A program made the position numbers and the translations under genes. Source: Gammaproteobacteria bacterium (lineage in GTDB: Bacteria; Pseudomonadota; Gammaproteobacteria; Ga0077536). Taken from it: DNA of 64,000 nt. The stretch lies in contig JACQWY010000003.1 in assembly GCA_016209015.1 (NCBI GenBank), positions 124,001 through 188,000 on the forward strand. Reading direction: 5' to 3'. Shown here in pieces: positions 10,162 through 19,840 of the stretch; the stretch's first letter is position 1, and the number at the start of each line of letters is the position of its first letter. Under the pieces are notes generated by a model that worked only from the letters and a program-made list of their open reading frames with translations, was not told the DNA's origin and did not search any database.

Positions 10162-11553
10162 TTAATCGTGCACTAGAACAGGTTTTCTCGAAAGCTCGCG
10201 CGGCGCATCCAGGATCCGCCGGCGCGCGACCCACACGAAGCGCAGACTCAGCGCGACGGCCGCCGTGCAGAGCGCCGAGGCGAGCCCCGTCCAGATGCCG
10301 ATCGCGCCCGCACCCGCCCGAAAGCCGAGCACCCAGGCGACGCTGAATCCCACACCCCAGTAGATGCATGCATTGATGAGCAGCGGCACGCGCGTGTCCT
10401 TCATCCCGCGCAGCGCGCCCGCCGCCGCGGTCTGAGTCCCGTCGCCGACCTGCAGGACCGCCGAGATCGCGAGCAGCGAGGTCGCGAGCGGCACTACCGT
10501 GGCATCGTGCGTATAGAGGCCGGCGATCGTCGGCGCGAACCACCAGGTGAGCGCTGCCACGGTGCTCGCGATGCTGCCGCAGACCGCGATGCCCGTGACG
10601 CCGAGACGGCGCGCGTGCCGGGGATCGTCGCGGCCGATCGCCTGCCCGACGCACACCGTCGTCGCCATCGCGAGTCCGAGCGGAATCATGAATACGAGCC
10701 CCGCGTAGTTCAGCGTGATCTGATGCGCGGCACCGAACTGCTTGCCGAGCGAGCCCATCAGGAGCGCGAGCGTCGTGAAGAGGCCGGCCTGCAGCATGAG
10801 CGAGAGACCGATGGGGCCGCCCAGCGCGACGAGTCGCGCGAGCGCGTGCCGGTCGGGCTTCTCGAGGCCGGTCCACAACACGAAGCCTGCGTAATGCGGC
10901 GAGCGTCGCATGTGGATCGCGATCATGGCGAACATGCACCAGAACGTCATCGCGCTGCCGACGCCGCTGCCGACCGTGCCGAGCGGCGGGAGGCCGAAGT
11001 GGCCGAACACGAAGCCGAAATTGAGCGCGACGTTGATGGCGAGCGAGATGCCCATGACGATCATGATGGGCACCGTGCGCCCGATGCCCTCGTTCATCTG
11101 GCGCATGACGTGATAGAGGTATACGCCGGGCACGCCGAACGACAGCGCATGCAGATAGCCGCGCGCGATTTCGCTCACCTCGGGCTGGATGCCGATCCAG
11201 GCGAGCACCGGTTCGACGTGATGCATGACGGTGACGACGAGCACGGACATCGCGAGCGCGAGCCAGATCGCCTGCCGCATGTCGTGCCCGATCTCGGCAT
11301 GACGGCCGGCCCCGTAATGTTGGGCGACGGTGGGCCCGAGCGCCATGATGACGCCGAGGCCGGCGAGGAACACGCCGATCCACACGCCGGAGCCTATCGA
11401 GAGCGCCGCGAGCTGCGTCGAGCCGAGGCGGCCGATCATGAGCGTGTCAGCGACGTTCACGCCGATGTTGAAGAGATTGTTCAGGATGAGCGGCCAGCCG
11501 ATCACGCACAGCGCGCGCACGTCGCGGGCCACGTCCGCGGGGCGTGGACTCAA
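10162..11553 (-). CDS. MATE family multidrug efflux transporter (NorM type)
   Basis: This inner-membrane antiporter probably exports cationic drugs or toxic metabolites in exchange for Na+ or H+. The 463 residues fit about twelve membrane helices in two six-helix halves. The first half opens with PLILNNLFNIGVNVADTLM and the typical GSTQLAALSIG segment; the second repeats it around GGPIGLSLMLQAGLF. Length and pattern are normal for NorM-like proteins. Its substrate cannot be read from sequence. The gene starts 43 bases downstream of the tandem ABC ATPase gene's stop, on the same strand, so readthrough is possible, and it ends in a clear terminator. Confidence 0.9.
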   Translation of the reverse strand: MSPRPADVARDVRALCVIGWPLILNNLFNIGVNVADTLMIGRLGSTQLAALSIGSGVWIGVFLAGLGVIMALGPTVAQHYGAGRHAEIGHDMRQAIWLALAMSVLVVTVMHHVEPVLAWIGIQPEVSEIARGYLHALSFGVPGVYLYHVMRQMNEGIGRTVPIMIVMGISLAINVALNFGFVFGHFGLPPLGTVGSGVGSAMTFWCMFAMIAIHMRRSPHYAGFVLWTGLEKPDRHALARLVALGGPIGLSLMLQAGLFTTLALLMGSLGKQFGAAHQITLNYAGLVFMIPLGLAMATTVCVGQAIGRDDPRHARRLGVTGIAVCGSIASTVAALTWWFAPTIAGLYTHDATVVPLATSLLAISAVLQVGDGTQTAAAGALRGMKDTRVPLLINACIYWGVGFSVAWVLGFRAGAGAIGIWTGLASALCTAAVALSLRFVWVARRRILDAPRELSRKPVLVHD

Positions 11554-11596
11554 GATCGATCCTTAGTGGTCGGGATTGGGGGACGGCGCGCCTATC

Positions 11597-13243
11597 TTAG
11601 CAGGCCGCCGCGCCGGCCGCCGCGCCGGCGGGCAGACTCGGCCCCGCGGCCAGCAGCTCGCGCGTGTAGTCGTGCGCCGGCGCGCCGAGCACCCGGTCGA
11701 CGCTCCCGTATTCGACGATGCGGCCGCGGTACATCACCGCGACCTCGTGGGCGAGATAGGCCACGACGCCCAGGTTGTGGGTGATGAAGAGATACGACAA
11801 ACCGCGCTCGCGCTGCAGTTCGCGGAGCAGCGCGAGGATTTGCGCCTGGACGGAGACGTCGAGCGCGCTCGTCGGCTCGTCGCAGACGAGGAGCCGGGGA
11901 TCGACGGCGAGCGCGCGGGCGATGCAGATGCGCTGGCGCTGACCGCGACCGCCCGAGAACTCGTGGGGATAACGGAATTTGTGCCCGGGCTCGAGGCCCA
12001 CCGCCGCGAGCAGCGCATCGACCCGCGCGAGACGCCCGGCGGCGTTCATGGCGCGATGCTGGGCCAGCATGCCTTCCTGGATGATGTCGGAGACGAGCAT
12101 GCGCGGATTCATCGAAGCGTAGGGATCCTGGAAGACGACCTGCAGATGAGCGCGCCGCCGCCGCAGCGCGGCGGCGTCGAGACGCGCGAGATCCTCGCCC
12201 TCGAAGCACACGCGTCCCGCCGTCAAGGGCAGCAGGCGCAGAATGCCGCGGCCCATGGTGGTCTTGCCCGAGCCGGATTCGCCGACGAGCGCGACGGTGC
12301 GCCCGCGCCGCACTTCGAGGCTCACGCCGTCGACGGCCTTCACCGCGCCGACGACACGCCGGAACACGCCGCGGCGGATCGGGTAATGGACTTTCAGATC
12401 CTCCACTGCGAGCACGACCTCGGTCTCGGCCGTCTCCGGACCCGGCCCCTCGGCGCGACGCTTCGCGGCACTCGGCAGGGCCGCGAACAGCGCTTTCGAA
12501 TACGCGTGCCGCGGCGCGGCGTAGAACGCATCGCGCGCCCCCTCCTCCACGATCCGGCCTTCCTTCATCACCACCACGCGATCCGCCACGCTGTGCGCCA
12601 CGCCCAGATCGTGCGTGATGAACAGCATGCCCATGTGCCGTTGCCGCTGCTGCGCCCGGAAGAGCTCGAGCACCTGCGCCTGCAGCGTCACGTCGAGCGC
12701 CGTCGTCGGCTCGTCGGCGATGAGCAGCTCGGGCTCGCCGGCGATCGCGATCGCGACCATCGCACGCTGTTTCATGCCGCCCGAAAACTGGTGCGGATAC
12801 TCACGCGCCCGGCGCGCGGGCTCGGGAATGCCGACGGAGTCGAGCAGCTCCGCGACCTTTGCGTTCAGCGCCCGGCCGCGCAGCCCGCGATGCCGGGCGA
12901 GCACTTCGCCGATCTGCGCGCCGACGGTCATCACGGGATTGAGCGCCGTCTGCGGCTCCTGAAAGACGAAGCCGACGCGCGCGCCGCGCACGTCGCGCAT
13001 GCGCACCTCGGGCAGCGCGAGGAGCTCGGTGCCCCCGAGCCGGATGCTGCCCGCGGAGATGCGCGCGGCCGCCGGCAGCAGGCGCATGATCGCGAGCGCA
13101 GTCATCGATTTGCCGCTGCCCGATTCGCCGACGAGCACGACGGTCTCGCCGCGCGCCACACCGAGGTTCACTTCGTGGACCACCGGCGCGGCCGCGCCGA
13201 AGCGCACCGTCAGACCCGCGATGTCGAGCAGTGTGTCCGACAT
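11597..13243 (-). CDS. yejF: Peptide ABC transporter, tandem ATPase (YejF type)
   Basis: This cytoplasmic protein powers uptake of oligopeptides or related solutes. The 548 residues hold two complete ABC ATPase domains: Walker A GESGSGKS and GESGSGKTT, signatures FSGGMKQR and FSGGRGQRQ, Walker [10 protein letters not shown] and LLVCDEPTS, plus the oligopeptide-transporter C-terminal extension after each. This fusion is typical of YejF, and matching permeases and a binding protein are encoded at 18.4-23.0 kb, about 5 kb away, rather than adjacent. The ATG at 13243 is 5 bases after the GNAT gene stop, so those two form an operon. Confidence 0.9.
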   Translation of the reverse strand: MSDTLLDIAGLTVRFGAAAPVVHEVNLGVARGETVVLVGESGSGKSMTALAIMRLLPAAARISAGSIRLGGTELLALPEVRMRDVRGARVGFVFQEPQTALNPVMTVGAQIGEVLARHRGLRGRALNAKVAELLDSVGIPEPARRAREYPHQFSGGMKQRAMVAIAIAGEPELLIADEPTTALDVTLQAQVLELFRAQQRQRHMGMLFITHDLGVAHSVADRVVVMKEGRIVEEGARDAFYAAPRHAYSKALFAALPSAAKRRAEGPGPETAETEVVLAVEDLKVHYPIRRGVFRRVVGAVKAVDGVSLEVRRGRTVALVGESGSGKTTMGRGILRLLPLTAGRVCFEGEDLARLDAAALRRRRAHLQVVFQDPYASMNPRMLVSDIIQEGMLAQHRAMNAAGRLARVDALLAAVGLEPGHKFRYPHEFSGGRGQRQRICIARALAVDPRLLVCDEPTSALDVSVQAQILALLRELQRERGLSYLFITHNLGVVAYLAHEVAVMYRGRIVEYGSVDRVLGAPAHDYTRELLAAGPSLPAGAAAGAAAC

Positions 13244-13248
13244 GCCGA

Positions 13249-13695
13249 TCAGCGCAACGACAGCCGCAGCGGGACCATCGCCGAGCGTGTGAAGCCGCGG
13301 CGCCCGTAAAAGCGGATCGCGCCGACGTTGTCGGCGTCCGTCAACAGCGTGATGCGTGCGCAACCGGCAGCGCGGCAATGCGCGATCGCGCCTTCGAGCA
13401 GGCGGCCGCCGAGACCCCGATCGCGCGCGCGCGGATGCACGACCATGTCCTCGAGGATCGCGGCGCGTGCGCCCTCGGCCGTGCTCACGGTCCACAGCAG
13501 ATTCACCATCGCCTCGATGGCGCCGTCCTCGCGCCAGACCAGGATGTCGCCGACAGCCGGATCCTCGACGATCATCGAGACCCCGCGCGTCTGGCGCGGG
13601 CGGTCCGGCGTGAAGTCGGCCTCCTGGGCGAAGAGCACGCACAGCAATTCGACGAGCTCGGGAATGTCTGCGGACGTGGCGACGGCGATACCCAT
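13249..13695 (-). CDS. GNAT family N-acetyltransferase
   Basis: This is a 148-residue acetyltransferase of unknown substrate. The acetyl-CoA-binding motif A is visible as VHPRARDRGLGGRLLEGAI (about residues 87-105), followed by the usual NVGAIRFYGRRGF near the C-terminus. The ATG at 13695 has CAGGAG upstream. It precedes the yejF-type ATPase gene by 5 bases and is divergent from the LLM oxidoreductase gene. A role in modifying an imported peptide or a toxic amine is possible but only a guess from context. Confidence 0.85.
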   Translation of the reverse strand: MGIAVATSADIPELVELLCVLFAQEADFTPDRPRQTRGVSMIVEDPAVGDILVWREDGAIEAMVNLLWTVSTAEGARAAILEDMVVHPRARDRGLGGRLLEGAIAHCRAAGCARITLLTDADNVGAIRFYGRRGFTRSAMVPLRLSLR

Positions 13696-13819
13696 CGTGG
13701 GCTCCTGTGATCTGGCTCGGAAGCAGCTTACCACCGCCGACGACGCGCGGGCCGGGCCCGTTCCTTTTCCGCACGCGATCCTTTCAAATAGCGCGACGAC
13801 GTTCGCGAGGGGAAATCGC

Positions 13820-14854
13820 ATGACGGACAAGAAGCGCTATTGGGGCCTGGTATCGCCCTATCTGCCGGCCCGGGAGATCGCCGCCCTCGCGAAGCGCCAG
13901 GAGGACATGGGCCTCGAGGGCACGTTCGCCGCCCAGGTCTACGGCCCGCCGTTCCTGCCGCTCGTCGCCGCGGCCTGCGGCACGCAGCGCCTGAAGGTCG
14001 CGACCGGGATCGCGATCGCGCTCACACGCAGTCCCTTCGAGACGGCGATGGCCGCCATCGACATGGATCGCATGAGCGGCGGGCGTTTCGTGCTCGGCCT
14101 CGGCGCTTCGATCAAGACCTGGACCGAAGGACTGTTCGGCATGCCTTATGGCAAGCCGACCGAGCATCTGCGCGAGGCCGTGCTCGCGATCCGCGAAATC
14201 ATCCAGAAGGCGCACACCGGCGAGCTCAAGCGCATCAAAGGTCAGTATTACGATCTCGATTTCTCGGAGCTTCAGCCCGTCGTCCCGCCGCCGCGCACGG
14301 ATCTGCCGATCTGGGTGTCGGCGCTGCGCGGCCCGATGATCAGGCTCGGCGCCGAAGTCGCCGACGGCGTGATCGGCCATCCGATCTGGTCCGTGAAGTG
14401 GGTGACCGACACGGTCGCGCGCGAGCTCGGCCGCGGCCTCGACAAGGCGGGCCGCAAGCGCGGCGACATCCACGTCAACTGCTGGTTCTGGGCGACGCCG
14501 AATCGTGACGCGCAGCAGTCGGTCGAGGATGCGAAGGGCTGCGTCGCGTTCTATGCGGGGATGGCCCAATACGAGCCGTATTTCGCCGCGCACGGCTTCG
14601 GCGCCGAATGCAGGAAGCTGCAGGAAGGCGTGAAGGCCGGCAACTTCATGTCGACCGCCCATCTCGTGCCGGACGAGATGGCGAGCACGTTCGTGCTGAC
14701 CGGCACGCCCGACGAAGTGCGCCGCAAGCTCGCGCCGGCCTGGGACGTCGCCGACTCGATGACGCTGATCCCGCCGATGCTCTCGCTCGCCCCCGAGCAG
14801 AGTGCCGCTTACGAACAGACGCTCGCCGAGACGTTCTACGCCGGTCTGCGCTGA
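13820..14854 (+). CDS. LLM-class flavin-dependent oxidoreductase
   Basis: This is a 344-residue bacterial-luciferase-like monooxygenase or reductase. Family features include the early GLVSPYLPAREIAALAKRQED strand-helix, the segment TGIAIALTRSPFETA, the RMSGGRFVLGLG motif and a later LPIWVSALRGPMIRLGAEVADGV. The closest remembered families use either FMN or coenzyme F420. Nothing in the window encodes F420 synthesis, so the cofactor is uncertain. The ATG at 13820 is preceded by GAGGGGA. It stands alone between the divergent GNAT gene and a convergent fadJ-like gene. Confidence 0.85.
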   Translation: MTDKKRYWGLVSPYLPAREIAALAKRQEDMGLEGTFAAQVYGPPFLPLVAAACGTQRLKVATGIAIALTRSPFETAMAAIDMDRMSGGRFVLGLGASIKTWTEGLFGMPYGKPTEHLREAVLAIREIIQKAHTGELKRIKGQYYDLDFSELQPVVPPPRTDLPIWVSALRGPMIRLGAEVADGVIGHPIWSVKWVTDTVARELGRGLDKAGRKRGDIHVNCWFWATPNRDAQQSVEDAKGCVAFYAGMAQYEPYFAAHGFGAECRKLQEGVKAGNFMSTAHLVPDEMASTFVLTGTPDEVRRKLAPAWDVADSMTLIPPMLSLAPEQSAAYEQTLAETFYAGLR

Positions 14855-14976
14855 GGCGCGCAGGCCGCCGCCCTTCGCGGGGTAGCCTCGCGGAACCGGC
14901 ATTGCGGATCAGCGTGCGCAGCGCGTCGCGCGATCGACCCTGCACGATCGCCGATGCGCTCCGCAGCGTGACTGAG

Positions 14977-15004
14977 GGAAGCTCTGAATGGGTTCAGAGC
15001 TTCC
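14977..15004. repeat. Solo 28-bp palindrome related to the 34.2-kb element
   Basis: Two perfect 12-bp arms, GGAAGCTCTGAA and TTCAGAGCTTCC, flank a 4-base loop. The right arm touches the stop codon of the fadJ-like gene. The arms are identical to the terminal inverted repeats of the element at 34176-34338. It would form a strong hairpin in the fadJ-like transcript and may now act as a terminator or mRNA-stabilising structure; it lacks a U-tract. It could be a deletion derivative of the larger element. Confidence 0.75.
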
Positions 15005-17101
15005 TCACGAGAAGCAGGACTCAAAGCCCGGATGCGGCTCGAAGCGCGCGCCGTAACGTCCCGCGAGCTCCACGAGTCGCGCCCGCGCGGCGTCGCTGCC
15101 GCGTTCCCGCGCGTAAGCAATCGGCCCGCCGCGGAAGGGGGCGAAACCCGTGCCGAACACCATGCCGACGTCGAGCAGATCCGCATCCGCGACGACGCGC
15201 TCGTGCAGGCAGGCGACCGCCTCGTTCACGAGCCGCAGCACGAGCCGGTCGATCACGTCGGCAGCGGGCAGCCCGCCGTCGCCCGCCTCGCGCGGCGCAA
15301 GCTTCTTCCCGCTCCGGTAGCGGTAGAAGCCCGCGCCGCTCTTGCGGCCGAGGCGTCCCGCCGCGACCTGCCGGCCGAGCACTGCGGGGACCGTCGCACC
15401 GCTCGCGCCGGCGAGGACCTTGCCGACCGCGAGACAGACATCGAGACCGACGACGTCCGCGAGCTCGAGCGGGCCCATCGGCATTCCGAACGCGAGCGCG
15501 GCGCGATCGACGGCTGCGAGCGGCACGCCTTCCTCGTGGAGCTGCATCGCTTCCTGCAGATACGGCGCGAGGATGCGGTTGACGAGAAAGCCCGGCGCGC
15601 TCGCGACCGGCAGCGGCAGGCGGCCGATCCGACGGACGAAACCCGCCGCCCGCGTCGCCGCGTCCGGGTCCGTCTGCGGCGTCGTGACGATCTCCACGAG
15701 CTGCATGCGATCGACGGGATTGAAGAAGTGCACGCCGACGAGCCGCGCGGGCACCGGCAGTTCTTCGGCGATCGCGGCGAGCGGAATGCTCGAGGTGTTC
15801 GTGGCGAGCAAGGCCTCGGGCCGTGCCGCCGCATTCACGTGCGCGAACAGCGCGCGCTTCGCCGCGAGATCCTCGACGATGGCTTCGACGACGATGTCCG
15901 CGCGCTCGAGACCGTCTCCCGCAAGATCGACGACGAGCCGATCGATCGCCGCGGCGCGTGCATATGGATCGCGCAGCCGCCGCCTGAACGCCTCGTGAGC
16001 GCGGGCGATCGCGGGCGCGACGAACTTCGCCTCGCGATCCGCGAGCGTCACGCGGCAGCCGCGTAACGCACACCACGCCGCGATGTCGCCCCCCATCGTG
16101 CCGGCACCGATCACGTGGACGCGCGGTGCGTCCTGCATTTCCGCCGTCTTGCCGAAGGTCTTCAGCCGCTCCTGCAGGAAGAAGAGCCGCTGGAGCTGGC
16201 GGCTAGTGGGCGTGAAGAAGAGCCGCGCGATCGAGGCGGCTTCGGCACGCAGCATCGCCGCGCGATCGCCGCCGTGGCGCTCCCAGAGCTCGATCAGTGC
16301 ATACGGCGCGGGATAGTGTTCCGGTCGCGCACGCTTCGCGACCTGCGCGCGCAGCAGGCGCGCGACGAGCGGCCGCGCGACCGAGGTGGCCGCGATCCCA
16401 TTCCACCACGGGGGCCGGCGTACGGCCGGCGCGTTCATGATCAAGGCGCGCGCCGCGCGATCGAGATGGCGCGCCGGCACGACGCGATCGACGAGGCCCA
16501 GACGCTGCGCACGGCGGGCATCGAGTTGGCGGCCGGTCAGCATGAGATCCATGGCCGCGGCGACGCCGAGACGCTCGATCGCGCGCACCGTGCCGCCTGC
16601 GCCGGGATGGAGGCCGAGCAGGATTTCAGGCAGCCCGAGCGTGGTCTCCGCATCCTCGAGCGCGACGCGATGACGGCAGCACAGTGCGAGCTCGAGTCCG
16701 CCGCCGAGGCAGGGCCCGTGGAGGCGCGCGACGGTCGGGAAGGGCAGCGTCTCGAGGCGCGCAAAGAGCGCGTGCACGCGCAGGATCTCGCGCTCGGCTG
16801 CGGCCGGATCCGCGAAGTGCTCGAACTCGCGGATGTCGGCGCCGACGAGGAAACCCTGGGGCTTGCGGGAGTGAATCACGAGGCCGCGCGGCGCGCGAGC
16901 GGCGATCGTCTCGAGCGCGGCGCCGAATTCCTCCAGCACTTCCGCGCACAGCGAGTTCGCGCTCTCGTCCGCGCGGTCGAGCCCGAGCCAGACGATACCG
17001 TCGGCATCACGGAGCGCCTGCCAGTGGCGCGCGCCCGGGAGGGCGATCGGTTCACCGCTCACGGTGCTCGTCGGCGCTTCGAGTTCGGATTTCATCGGCA
17101 T
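15005..17101 (-). CDS. fadJ: Multifunctional enoyl-CoA hydratase / 3-hydroxyacyl-CoA dehydrogenase
   Basis: This protein carries out the hydration and oxidation steps of fatty acid beta-oxidation. The 698 residues have an N-terminal crotonase domain (oxyanion and catalytic segments GGGLELAL and LPEILLGLHPGAGGT), an NAD-binding Rossmann fold starting HVIGAGTMGG, and a dehydrogenase domain with the catalytic histidine in VGVHFFNPVDRM. It resembles FadJ and FadB equally by eye. The ATG at 17101 overlaps the thiolase stop in TGATG, so the two subunits are translationally coupled, with thiolase first as in fadIJ. A shared repeat palindrome lies right after its stop. Confidence 0.9.
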   Translation of the reverse strand: MPMKSELEAPTSTVSGEPIALPGARHWQALRDADGIVWLGLDRADESANSLCAEVLEEFGAALETIAARAPRGLVIHSRKPQGFLVGADIREFEHFADPAAAEREILRVHALFARLETLPFPTVARLHGPCLGGGLELALCCRHRVALEDAETTLGLPEILLGLHPGAGGTVRAIERLGVAAAMDLMLTGRQLDARRAQRLGLVDRVVPARHLDRAARALIMNAPAVRRPPWWNGIAATSVARPLVARLLRAQVAKRARPEHYPAPYALIELWERHGGDRAAMLRAEAASIARLFFTPTSRQLQRLFFLQERLKTFGKTAEMQDAPRVHVIGAGTMGGDIAAWCALRGCRVTLADREAKFVAPAIARAHEAFRRRLRDPYARAAAIDRLVVDLAGDGLERADIVVEAIVEDLAAKRALFAHVNAAARPEALLATNTSSIPLAAIAEELPVPARLVGVHFFNPVDRMQLVEIVTTPQTDPDAATRAAGFVRRIGRLPLPVASAPGFLVNRILAPYLQEAMQLHEEGVPLAAVDRAALAFGMPMGPLELADVVGLDVCLAVGKVLAGASGATVPAVLGRQVAAGRLGRKSGAGFYRYRSGKKLAPREAGDGGLPAADVIDRLVLRLVNEAVACLHERVVADADLLDVGMVFGTGFAPFRGGPIAYARERGSDAARARLVELAGRYGARFEPHPGFESCFS

Positions 17102-18402
17102 CACTCCCGCTCGAGCAGCATCGCGCCGCCCTGCCCGCCGCCGATGCAGATGGCCGCGATCCCGCGTCGCGCGCCGCGTGCCGCGAGCACGTGGGCGAGG
17201 TGCAGCACGATGCGCGCGCCGCTCGCGCCTACCGGATGGCCGAGCGCGATCGCGCCGCCATCGACGTTGAGCCGCGCGGCATCGATCGTTCCGAGCGCCT
17301 GCTCGAGCCCGAGCGCGCCGCGGCAGTAGTGCGGATCGGCGGCCGCGGCGAGACAGGCGAGCACCTGTGCCGCGAACGCCTCGTTGATTTCGAGGTATTC
17401 GACATCCTCCAGCGAGAGCGCACGGCGCGCCAACAGCGGCGCGATCGCGTGGACGGGGCCGAGGCCCATCTGACGCGGATCGAGACCGGCCCATTCCACG
17501 TCGACGAGGCGTGCGAGCGGCGTCAGGCCGTGCTTCGCGAGGGCCTCTTCCGACGCCAGCAGCAGCCAGGCCGCCCCGTCCGTGATCTGTGCGCTGTTGC
17601 CGGCGGTCACGAGACCGAACTCGCGATCGAATACGGGCTTCAACTTCGCGAGCTTCTCGACGCTCGAATCGGGGCGTACGCCGTCGTCGTGATCGTGGAC
17701 GCGGCCACGCGCGTCGATGATGGGCACGATCTCACCGAGCCGGCCGGCGGCCTGGGCCGCCGCGAGACGCTCGTGACTCGTCACCGCGTAAGCGTCGAGC
17801 ATGGCGCGCGTGAGCCCGAAACGCGCGGCGAGTATTTCGGCGGTCTGGCCCATCGAGAGCCCGACCACGGGATCCGTCAGCCCGCGCAGGAGGCCGATCA
17901 CCGGCTTCATGTAGCCCGGCCTGAATCCCGCGATCGCCTTTGCGCGTTCGAGCGGCGATCGCGCACTCGAGACGCGCCCGAGCCAGGCGACGGCCGGCGT
18001 GTCCCACAGTACGGGCGCGTGACTCATCGCCTCGGTACCGCCGGCGAGAACGAGCTCTGCGCGACCGCCCGCGATCGACTGCGCGGCGCTGTCGAGCGCC
18101 TGCATGCCGCTCGCGCAATTGCGCTGCACCGTCCACGCCGGCACGCGATCGCCGCAATCGAGCCGGAGTGCCGCGACACGCCCGATGTTCACCTCGTCCG
18201 CGGTCGGCGCGATGCAGCCGAGGATCACCTCGTCGAGCGCGGCCGGACCGAAGGGCTGGCGCGCGAGCAGCGCCTGGCCGGCCCATACCGCGAGATCCGA
18301 TGCCCGGAACGGCCCGGGCTCCGTGCGCGCCTTGATGAACGGCGTACGCGCGCCGTCGACGAGATAGACGGCCCGGCCCGCGAGCTTCGTACGTCCGTTC
18401 AT
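17101..18402 (-). CDS. fadI: Acetyl-CoA C-acyltransferase (thiolase)
   Basis: Thiolase releases acetyl-CoA from 3-ketoacyl-CoA in beta-oxidation. The 433 residues show the nucleophilic cysteine in QRNCASGMQAL, the NEAFAAQ histidine-loop motif, the HPVGASGAR motif and a C-terminal CIGGGQGGAM with the second catalytic cysteine. The length matches FadI rather than the shorter FadA type. The ATG at 18402 follows GGAGGTGA. It begins 19 bases after the yejE-type stop, so it may be cotranscribed with a peptide importer, an unusual pairing. It is coupled to the fadJ-like gene. Confidence 0.9.
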   Translation of the reverse strand: MNGRTKLAGRAVYLVDGARTPFIKARTEPGPFRASDLAVWAGQALLARQPFGPAALDEVILGCIAPTADEVNIGRVAALRLDCGDRVPAWTVQRNCASGMQALDSAAQSIAGGRAELVLAGGTEAMSHAPVLWDTPAVAWLGRVSSARSPLERAKAIAGFRPGYMKPVIGLLRGLTDPVVGLSMGQTAEILAARFGLTRAMLDAYAVTSHERLAAAQAAGRLGEIVPIIDARGRVHDHDDGVRPDSSVEKLAKLKPVFDREFGLVTAGNSAQITDGAAWLLLASEEALAKHGLTPLARLVDVEWAGLDPRQMGLGPVHAIAPLLARRALSLEDVEYLEINEAFAAQVLACLAAAADPHYCRGALGLEQALGTIDAARLNVDGGAIALGHPVGASGARIVLHLAHVLAARGARRGIAAICIGGGQGGAMLLERE

Positions 18403-18421
18403 GTGCTCACCTCCATTCGTT

Positions 18422-19840
18422 TCACCCGATGTCGCGTCGCAGGCGTGGATCGAACGCATCGCGCACGGAGTCCGCGAAGAGATTCGCCGCGAGCACGAGC
18501 GCGAACATGAAACAGAAAGCCGCAGCCAGCGGCCACCACACGACCGGCTCGCGCGCGAGCTCGAGGCGCGCGCTGTTGATCATGTTGCCCCAACTCTCCA
18601 TGCTCGGATCGACGCCGATGTTGATGTAGGTCAGCGCGGCTTCGGCGAGCACGAGACCGCTGAAGTCGAGCACGACGGAGATCATCACGATGTGCATGAC
18701 GTTCGGCGCGAGATGGCGGGCGAGGATCGCGCCGTGGCGCACGCCGAGCGCGCGCGCGGCATCGACGAACTCGACTTCGCGGAGCTTCATCGCCTCGCCG
18801 CGCAGCAGCCGGCAGAGCCCCGTCCAACCGGTGATGCCGAGGATCACGCAGAGCGCGAGCAGCCGCAGATCGGCACGGGCCGCGAGGCTGCCGAATTGGT
18901 CGGCGTGCTTCGCCATGTGGACCTGGAGCACGAGCGCCGCGGCCGCGATCAGCAGCACGCCCGGGATGGAGGACAGCGTCGTGTAGAGATACTGGATCGC
19001 ATCGTCCACCCAGCCGCGGAAGTAGCCCGCGGCGATGCCGAGCGCGAACGCGAGCGGCAACGTCACGACCGTCGTGAGCGTGCCGATGACGAGACCGGTG
19101 CGCACGCTCTTCAGCGTCTGGTAGAGCACGTCGGTGCCGATCTTGTCGGTGCCGAAGACGTGATAATGGGGTCCGAGCGCGGCCGCGATCCCGGCGAATG
19201 CGCACAGCGCGGCGCCCACACCGAGCATGGCCCGCCACGGCAGTCCCGCGCCGCCCGTCGCGACCAGACGCGCAGCCGCGCCGACGCTCGAGCGACGCCG
19301 CCGGGCGATCGCGACGATCACGAGACAGGCGATGCCCGCCTCGGCCGCGAGACCCGCCGCGAAGCCGATCGTGCTCCGGCGCAGGACGTCGCGGCGATGC
19401 TCGCGCGCCGGATCGCCGAGCCCGGCGCCGCCGTAGCGCAGCCGTGGGTACTCGCGCGCGATGCCGCCGCCCGGCAGGTCGACCGATTCCTTCTCGTAGG
19501 CGTAGCTCGCGAGCGGCGCGGAATACGTCGCCTCGACGTGCGTCTTGAGCGGCATGACGAGGACGTCGAAAGCGCTCACCGCTTCCGCCGCCAGGGCTGC
19601 CTTGCCGCCGCTCTCGACGCGCGGAAAGAAGTGCACGGAATCGAGCAGCGCAACGGCCGCGTAGGCGGCGAGCACCACGGCACCCGCCATGCCGAGCGGA
19701 CGCTTCGCGACCTCGCGCCACGGCGCGCGCAGGTGCTCCTGCCGGCCCGCGTGCCAGGCATAGGCGGCGACGATCGCGGCGAGCAGCCAGAGCAGCACGT
19801 CGGTCGCGAGGAAGACGAAGCGCACGCCGAAGAGCGTCAT
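18422..19840 (-). CDS. yejE: Peptide ABC transporter permease (YejE type)
   Basis: This is the second inner-membrane permease of an oligopeptide importer. The 472 residues have an N-terminal helix pair, a periplasmic insert (about residues 70-150, with EKESVDLPGGGI), and a C-terminal transport domain with the GTDKIGTDVLYQTLKS entry motif and the ATPase-contact loop EFVDAARALGVRHGAILARHLAPN. The ATG at 19840 overlaps the yejB-type stop in ATGA. It is longer than the usual 340-residue YejE because of extra N-terminal membrane and loop sequence. Confidence 0.9.
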   Translation of the reverse strand: MTLFGVRFVFLATDVLLWLLAAIVAAYAWHAGRQEHLRAPWREVAKRPLGMAGAVVLAAYAAVALLDSVHFFPRVESGGKAALAAEAVSAFDVLVMPLKTHVEATYSAPLASYAYEKESVDLPGGGIAREYPRLRYGGAGLGDPAREHRRDVLRRSTIGFAAGLAAEAGIACLVIVAIARRRRSSVGAAARLVATGGAGLPWRAMLGVGAALCAFAGIAAALGPHYHVFGTDKIGTDVLYQTLKSVRTGLVIGTLTTVVTLPLAFALGIAAGYFRGWVDDAIQYLYTTLSSIPGVLLIAAAALVLQVHMAKHADQFGSLAARADLRLLALCVILGITGWTGLCRLLRGEAMKLREVEFVDAARALGVRHGAILARHLAPNVMHIVMISVVLDFSGLVLAEAALTYINIGVDPSMESWGNMINSARLELAREPVVWWPLAAAFCFMFALVLAANLFADSVRDAFDPRLRRDIG

